Shown here one piece after another: positions 58,026 through 64,000 of a DNA stretch of 64,000 nt (its first letter is position 1; the number at the start of each line of letters is the position of its first letter). Below the pieces are notes generated by a model. That model searched no databases and was not told the origin of the DNA. It saw only the letters and a program-made list of their open reading frames with translations. The stretch lies in assembly GCA_963082975.1 (NCBI GenBank), contig OY720345.1, positions 30,450,611 to 30,514,610 on the forward strand, given 5' to 3'. This DNA comes from Labia minor. Lineage: Eukaryota > Arthropoda > Insecta > Dermaptera > Spongiphoridae. The translations under genes and the position numbers were made by a program.

Positions 58026-58957
58026 TAGTGATTCTCAACCTTTTTTTTATCACACTTTTAACGGTTTAAAAATTTGGCCGCACACAAAGAAAAAGAAAAG
58101 TGGTCCCAAAAACGGTTTACCTTTTTTACCGACCGACGATAGTAAGGGAGGTATTGTTTTCACACCAAATTTCACATGTGGAGATTTTTACATATCTCCA
58201 CGAATCATGCATTTTCTAAACAGAAAAAAGTATTTTTAGCATGATGTCTGTCCGTCTGTCCGTCCGTCCGTCCGTCCGTCTGTCCGTCCGTCTGTCCGTC
58301 CGTATAGATGTGTACAGCCTGAACGGCTCAACCGATTTTGATGAAATTTGGTATATTTACTTAATGCATCAGTGGGATGAATTGATCAACTTTTGGTGCA
58401 ATTCCGGAAACCGGAAGTGGTAGTATTAGCGATCGACGATAGGAAGGAAAGGGTTATTTTCACACCAAAGGAGATTTTTTTATATATCACCACGAATCAT
58501 GCATTTTGTATTGGTTTTATCCTCGAAAAAAATCATATTTATTAGTTTTTTCTTGATTTAAAATTATATGACGTCATCCAGCCATGCATGACGTCACAGC
58601 CTGGTCTTACATATATATTATAAATAAAATAAAATTAAAAATATTTATGTTATACCCATATCTGTTTTTTATTGAATTAATAGATATATTAAAATTATTT
58701 GAAATTGTTTCTGTAGCTGGAAATTAATTTATTTCAAACCGTCGGTCGGTTCGGACCTGGCCACAGGTCAACTTATTTTAAGAACCAAATTGGAAAAATT
58801 TAGAAAAAAAGTCGGAAATGTTTAAGAACCTAGTTCCAAAAACGGTTTACCTTTTTTTTAGAACCAAATTGAAACAATTTAGAAAAAAAAGTTTAACAGC
58901 CTTGTAATCTCGCAGCACAATTTTAAAGTGCCGAGGCATAGTGGTTGAGAATCACTG
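58026..58957. mobile_element. hAT-type element with perfect 8-bp target duplication, hosting B
   Basis: The left end TAGTGATTCTCAACCTTTTT and right end GGTTGAGAATCACTG are flanked by identical TTCTAGAT (58,018-58,025 and 58,958-58,965). The body contains repeated AAAAACGGTTTACC-T-run-AGAACCAAATTG blocks, one of which holds the family B insertion. Without B it is about 284 bp, close to the 307-bp relative at 1.6 kb. There is no transposase. Confidence 0.9.
58128..58775 (+). mobile_element. Helentron-like family B element, complete
   Basis: Starts ACCGACCGACGATAGTAAGG after TTTTTT and ends GGCCACAGGTCAACTTA before TTTTAAGAACC. Its perfect 11-bp subterminal repeats, GTCY array (about 58,246-58,302), core, TGACGTCA at 58,569 and 58,589 and 3' hairpin are all present. 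The uninterrupted host sequence 80 bp downstream shows the pre-insertion state. Confidence 0.93.
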
Positions 58958-58965
58958 TTCTAGAT

Positions 58966-60355
58966 CTTTGAAATTAATATAATTATTTTCAAAAAATGTA
59001 TTATCAAAATTAATGTTTATTTTATTTTTAATAAATTTTTTTCATATCATAAATTTTATTTCTAATTCAATTCTTCAACAGTTATGATTTTGTTCCTATA
59101 TTTATTTTAAAGGGGAGGTTTTTTAAATTAAATCATTTAATAATATAATTAAATGTTATCCATTTAAAGTATTTTTTTAGAATGAAATACTGTGATATTT
59201 ATATATCTCTATCACTCTATGAACTATAAATTTTTTAACCTAAACAACCATATTCCTCCAGCCAATTCCTACCCTCTTCTAATTCCCTCATCTTTTGTTG
59301 TATTATCTTCCTTTGACATTATTAATCTATTTAAAGCTTGAATACCAATTATTTAAAACAGTAGTTTAGTAAAGTATTTTTTAAGAGGATTTGAGGTTTA
59401 ATGATCGTAAATATTTAAACCTTCCCAGATTAATAAAATGAAAAAAAAATTCTTCATATCATTTAAATTGGAAAACTGCATTCTAACCTTCCCTCCTTCC
59501 TTCGTATTTTCAACCTTCCCTAGTATTGAATAAATTTAAATAATTAAAATTAAAATAATAATTATAATTAGAAATATATTATACAATTTCTTAATTATCA
59601 TTTTTTTAAATTGAAAATATATTTCATTGTTAGCACATTGACTGATAATTAGTAATAATGATAGTATATTCATTGTAGTTTTAAAGTAGTGATAATGATA
59701 CATAGTAACGAAACAAAACAAAACATGTGTTAGACTCGAAGAGAAAAAAAAAAGAATACACATTCCATCATATTTTTTCATTAAATGTTTATCATATTCT
59801 CTAATGCGATCTCATGAATTTCATTATTTATTTATTTATCTATCTATACATATAAATAATTAATCTATTACAAAATATATGTATTTTGAAATATTTTCTT
59901 TATATCTTTTAATGATAATTAAACAATTAATGAAGGTCTTAGAATTTCATTCATACTGCTACATTAGTATTGTATCTATCTCTCTGTAGTTTACATAATT
60001 ATCTAAAAATTTCACTTGAAAACAAAAATAATTAAAAAAAAAAAAATTAAAATCCTAGTGTACATTAATCTTGCTATCAATTTGTAAAAAATAACTATTT
60101 AATTAATTAACAAAGTAATAGAGTTAATAATAATAATATTAATAACCTAAAAAAATAGTTGGTAATTAGTTAATCATTTCTTTTTAAATTCTTTCTTTGA
60201 ATATAAAATCAATGAACTGATATTTCACATGAAATAATATAATCCTTTTAATTATTATTTATAATTTCATATTTTATTAATTATTATACTAAATTCTTAA
60301 TAAATCTATGTATAAGAATATTAAAAGTTTTTCTTATTTCTTGTAAATAAATTAA
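58966..60355. other. AT-rich intergenic stretch
   Basis: Nothing recognised. An 81-codon minus frame (59,536-59,781) is hydrophobic and AT-driven and is not called as a gene. Confidence 0.5.
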
Positions 60356-60480
60356 TTCAAGGGCAGATTGTTTTGGATTGACAATAAATTGAACGTAATA
60401 GGAGCCGGCATCTGAGGTTAATTGCATCCCCTCTCCCTACTCTGCATTGCTACTGCTGCTATTTATGGTACGTAAACAAA
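60356..60480. other. Small unidentified complex island
   Basis: About 120 bp of mixed composition, including GGAGCCGGCATCTGAGG and a GCTACTGCTGCTATTTATGG stretch. It is unique in the window, with no coding signal strong enough to call. Confidence 0.25.
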
Positions 60481-60543
60481 TTAAAATAAATTATAGAACA
60501 AATCAAGAAAATAATTTATGAGGATTTTATTTCCCTTTTTCAA

Positions 60544-60587
<44 letters not shown>

Positions 60588-60746
60588 TTTCCTAATCCTA
60601 TTTATAATATTCTATTCTGTTAATTAGTTGTTTATTAATTGTAATTATTTGTTATTTTATATATAGTTATTATTATTTTCTGATCAAATTTTATCTGTTA
60701 AAGCTTTATATATATATGTTGGTTTAGGTTTCCGTGAATGTTATTG

Positions 60747-61050
60747 TTATTATTATTATCAGATTTGGCCTCGGGCTGTTGTCCAGTGCGGACGTGTACC
60801 GGTCTCGGGATTGCCCAGGATTCTTCGGAGCTCTACAGCAACGCACACAGTGAGTACAAAACCACCCAACCTATCAACCCAAAATCCCGATATTAACCCT
60901 TGGTCACACAGACTAAGACCCAGAATCTCAAAAATACTCCCACCTAAATAATCTCTTGAAAATGGCGCCAAAATGGGTGCCCAAACGTCGAGAAAACAAT
61001 CTCACAAAAATACGTGATTATATCCCTGATAAATCTGATAATAATAATAA
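60747..61050. other. GC-richer island between 20-bp inverted TTA/TAA repeats
   Basis: TTATTATTATTATCAGATTT (60,747-60,766) and its inverse (61,031-61,050) bound about 260 bp of non-AT-rich DNA. All plus-strand frames are open for about 80 bp after a T-rich tract and CAG, and ACAGTGAGTA near 60,850 fits a splice-donor consensus. A 70-codon minus frame (60,759-60,971) is also open. It is either a short inverted-repeat transposon sitting in microsatellite DNA or a candidate internal exon. I do not recognise the peptide. Confidence 0.45.
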
Positions 61051-62970
61051 TATATATATATATATATAAAGTCTTTTTTTTAATTATATTATTTATTTTC
61101 TAAACAATGATGAATAGAAATATTTTAAAATGTTAAATATATAATATCGTATATCTTATAAAAATAAAATAATTTTTTATCCAAAAGCCTGTGTTTGATT
61201 CAAAAAGTCACGAATTTATTGACCTGCCCTCGTATTAATGTTCGAACTAATGGTTTAGAAATAAAATAGATCTGATTTGAGAATTTGAATTTATATATCT
61301 ATTTAAATAATTTTTTTAAATTATGTTATTTATTTAAATAAGTGGCATAAATTAAAGCATTTTCGTTTTAATGAATAAATTAGAATATGAAGAATAAATA
61401 TAATTTAAATATTTATTTAACCTAGGACGCTTGTATTTTAAACAGATAGACCTTCCACTAGGGTCATTGTCAGTGACAGCTAAAATTTTGAGTGGCTAGT
61501 AGTTAGCAGCTCTTGATAGAAGAACTTCTTGGTTGCCTTCTTGGCTGTCTAATGAGCGGCCTCTCATAAACTAATCATGTCTTGTGTCCAAACGCCCATA
61601 ACGTATTAATATTTTATATAATATTTTATTTATTGATAATAAGATCTAATTGTAAGCTCATTATAGTCAACGTCAAAATTTATGAACTTGATGAGGTTCG
61701 ATCCCTAGTAGCTAATTTATCATTCAACTAAAGCTTGAATTTCTATAATAAATTAAATTAAATTTAGAATTTATTACAAATCCCTTTAAAGAATTTAATT
61801 TAATTAAAAGGAGATATGCTAGTGAAAGTGATGTTGTTCTTGTTGTTGTTATGAATGATATTTTTGTCTCAACCAACTAGTCAAATAGTTAAGAAGTTTA
61901 AGAAAAACCAGCATAGAAGATGGTAGAAAACATGAATAAAAAAAAATAAAAGTGCAATATAACAAGAAGAAGAAGAAACATTTATCAGATCCTTGTTAAA
62001 ATAAAAAGAAAAAGAGAAGTGAGATAATAGGAAAATACATGAATATCTTTTAAAGATAACTTAACTGTAGGAAGATGAAAAATAACATCGAAAAGAAAGG
62101 AACAAGATGACACCCGAGCAAAAAGATTAATTTCAAGATTAACAAAAATAAACAAATAAAAAAAAATTCTTCGGTTGGAAAACAAGAAATCCTAGTAAGA
62201 AATAAATAAATGCACGCGGTATGGATAAATATATATACATATATATTATAGATGAAAAAAAGAAAGGAGAAAAAAGTAGAAAAAAAAAGATTTTGTTGAA
62301 AATATTTAGAATCGTGTAAAACCTCTTTTAGTAATCTTTCTATCGACTATAATTACAAGCATTATGCAAACCATTACAAGTGTGTCTAATTTAATTATCA
62401 TTAAATATGCTTAATAGATTAATTATTAAAGGATTTAATATCTGTTCTCTCAATTGTTTTCCTAATTTAATTAATCTCTTTAATCTTATTATAGAAGTTA
62501 TGAAGTTAACTTTTAGAATTTTTATAAAAGATAAAACATTTTCTTTGTCATGATAAATTAATTTGTATAAATTTCATTTTTCGTAAAAATTCATTTAATT
62601 ATTTTTTTTTACTTAATTAGAATAATTAATCAATAGATAATTTTATTGATATCTTAAAAAAAAAAATTAGAAAAACAAATGATTGCACTCCGTCTAAAAG
62701 AAACATTTGAATATTTGATAAGATTTATACATATTTATAATTTAAAAAAATCTACATTAAGGAATGTGTGTGGAGAGCGAAGGGGGAGGATATAATTTTT
62801 TAAGAAGAAAGAAAAAGTCGACTTTGTTTATTTTCTTTTTTTTTTTAATATCATAAAAATAAAAAATAATCCTTAAAAATAATTTTCATTAATATTTATG
62901 AAAACAAATCTTTCAAAGGTGAAAAAGATTAATCTTTTCTTATATAAATAAATATATATATATATACGAG

Positions 62971-62997
<27 letters not shown>
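61051..62997. other. Intergenic stretch with weak tRNA-like B box
   Basis: Mixed sequence near 61,420-61,600 is unidentified. GGTTCGATCCC at about 61,697-61,707 matches a polymerase III B box but has no convincing A box or cloverleaf. A (AT)n array lies at 62,971-62,998. A 66-codon minus frame at 61,985-62,185 has no motif. Confidence 0.45.
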
Positions 62998-63001
<4 letters not shown>

Positions 63002-63226
63002 GAGGATCGGAATATTTTTATGTTGGTATACATATGTTTCTCATATGTTGACATTATCAGCCATTTTGGATTAGTAGTTTGTTTTTGACAACTGAAAAAT
63101 TTAGTAACGTTTTGTACTTTCTTCGATTTTTTATTTATCTCATCAAATGTGGCAAAACGCTAAAATTTCGATAAGTGAAGCCCGAGAAAATTCAAAATTC
63201 ACCTTTTCTTTTGAACAGACCTCGTA
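62998..63226 (+). mobile_element. Probable mariner-derived MITE
   Basis: The right end, inverted, reads TACGAGGTCTGTTCAAAAGA, a mariner-type terminus; the left end has TACACGAGG. Between them lies a short leader-like sequence and a 27-codon frame starting at an ATG near 63,148 that runs straight into the right terminus, as if most of a transposase had been deleted. The terminal match between the two ends is short, so this is tentative. Confidence 0.5.
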
Positions 63227-63236
63227 TATATTAGTA

Positions 63237-63413
63237 CAGAGAGGTGGGCAACCTTTTTTATCAGAAAGGCCAAACGAAAGTTCGACTTTTCTTGCCGGGC
63301 GGCAGATAAAAAAATCAACTTAATAAATTATTAATCCCTAAATATTTCATGAACAATTCACACAATACATGTGTCTTTCAAGGTTTCAAAAAATAGCTTA
63401 TTGCTCATCCCTG
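63237..63413. mobile_element. hAT-type MITE, 177 bp
   Basis: The left end CAGAGAGGTGGGCAACC and the inverted right end CAGGGATGAGCAATAAGC are hAT-like. Flanks TATTAGTA (63,229-63,236) and CATTAGTA (63,414-63,421) are an 8-bp target duplication with one difference. It is collinear with the split hAT remnant at 50,272/51,620. Confidence 0.82.
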
Positions 63414-63421
63414 CATTAGTA

Positions 63422-64000
63422 TATATCATTATTCATTCTTGTAAGTCGAATAATTACTTGTTCAATTTACTAATTATTTTAAATCTAATGGTTAAAAGAT
63501 TAACAATTCTCAATTAAAATTTATTATTTTAAATAATTGTGACATGGCTTTCAAGTAAAAAAAAAAAAATTAGGATAGAAGTTTCATAATCAATTTTATT
63601 TTTATAATTTAATAATGGTAGAATTTTAAATATAAAAAATAATGTATTTTTAAAAAAACAAATTAAAATCTATGATTGAAACTAGAGATCTCATTAATAA
63701 CAAAAAATTTGTTGTTAGATATTTAATTGTAGGGAATTATTATAATTATAAAAAAATCAACATTATAGATCCAAGATCTAATGAATCGATTTCTGATATT
63801 TCTATGAATATGTTTCTTTTTAATTTAATCGAAATGCATAAATTTGAATATAAATTACTAATATAGAATAATGAAAATTGACCGGCAAAATACAAATAAA
63901 ATTCAAAACCAAGGACAATAGATAAAAAATACTGAAAGGCAAATTTAAAGTTTATATTATTATTCTAATAAAAATATATTCGTCAAAATTAAATATCTTT
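63422..64000. other. AT-rich stretch to window end
   Basis: Low complexity. A 64-codon plus frame at 63,672-63,866 has no recognisable domain and is not called. Confidence 0.5.

Noticed and set aside
61697..61707. GGTTCGATCCC, a B-box match suggesting a tRNA gene
   Set aside because: No A box at the right distance and no cloverleaf. A single box of this length can occur by chance.
1..64000. Bacterial or phage-type operons, defence systems or gene clusters
   Set aside because: No dense coding, no ribosome-binding sites and no long frames. Every identifiable element is a eukaryotic transposon.

Overview
This is a very AT-rich, gene-poor stretch of animal nuclear DNA, most likely from an arthropod. 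I can support no intact host gene in the 64 kb. The longest open frames are short. The readable ones belong to decayed transposable elements; most of the rest are antisense or out-of-frame shadows of repeats. The animal (arthropod-leaning) assignment rests on the mix of elements: mariner transposase pieces, hAT miniature elements, a LINE whose C-terminus has the RTE-like arrangement common in insects and other invertebrates, tRNA-derived SINEs, canonical Helitrons and many Helentron-like (DINE/HINE-type) elements. The species cannot be named from this window.

The window is built mainly from three Helentron-like families, called A, B and C here. All share one plan: a 5' subterminal repeat preceded by a T-run, a variable microsatellite in the middle beside a conserved AAATTTGGTA core, the inverted copy of the 5' repeat near the 3' end, then a 3' hairpin. 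Family A (about 550-640 bp) has at least twelve copies or parts, at 6.5, 14.5, 15.8, 23.3, 26.4, 29.7, 31.5, 35.0, 40.7, 44.5, 52.3 and 56.5 kb. Family B (about 620-670 bp, GTCY microsatellite, paired TGACGTCA sites) lies at 11.5, 34.3, 38.3, 50.3, 51.0 and 58.1 kb. Family C lies at 25.3 and 38.2 kb. A miniature family F (18.3, 27.1, 27.3, 32.0 kb) and a B-related family G (28.4, 31.2 kb) are less certain.

Other elements: two canonical Helitrons (21,250-21,748 and 36,351-37,350), the second carrying a LINE piece; hAT-type elements at 1.6, 4.2, 5.3, 38.0-39.5, 50.3/51.6, 58.0-59.0 and 63.2 kb; mariner remnants at 54.1, 55.5 and probably 63.0 kb; tRNA-derived SINEs at 8.8, 48.9 and 57.0 kb; and pieces of an RTE-like LINE at 1.1, 10.6, 25.9, 32.1, 36.9, 44.0, 48.2 and 49.0 kb.

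Nested insertion is a strong theme. B sits inside C inside hAT at 38.0-39.5 kb. B sits inside hAT at 58 kb. Two B copies lie head to tail in a hAT remnant at 50.3-51.6 kb. B 3' ends abut the same internal site of A at 26.4 and 35.0 kb. These nestings give relative ages and exact target sites. Between elements the sequence is AT-rich with microsatellites, plus several higher-complexity islands (3.05, 9.84, 14.0, 15.4, 22.5, 30.5, 40.3, 46.8, 60.4, 60.8 kb) that I could not identify and that are the best places to look for exons or regulatory DNA.
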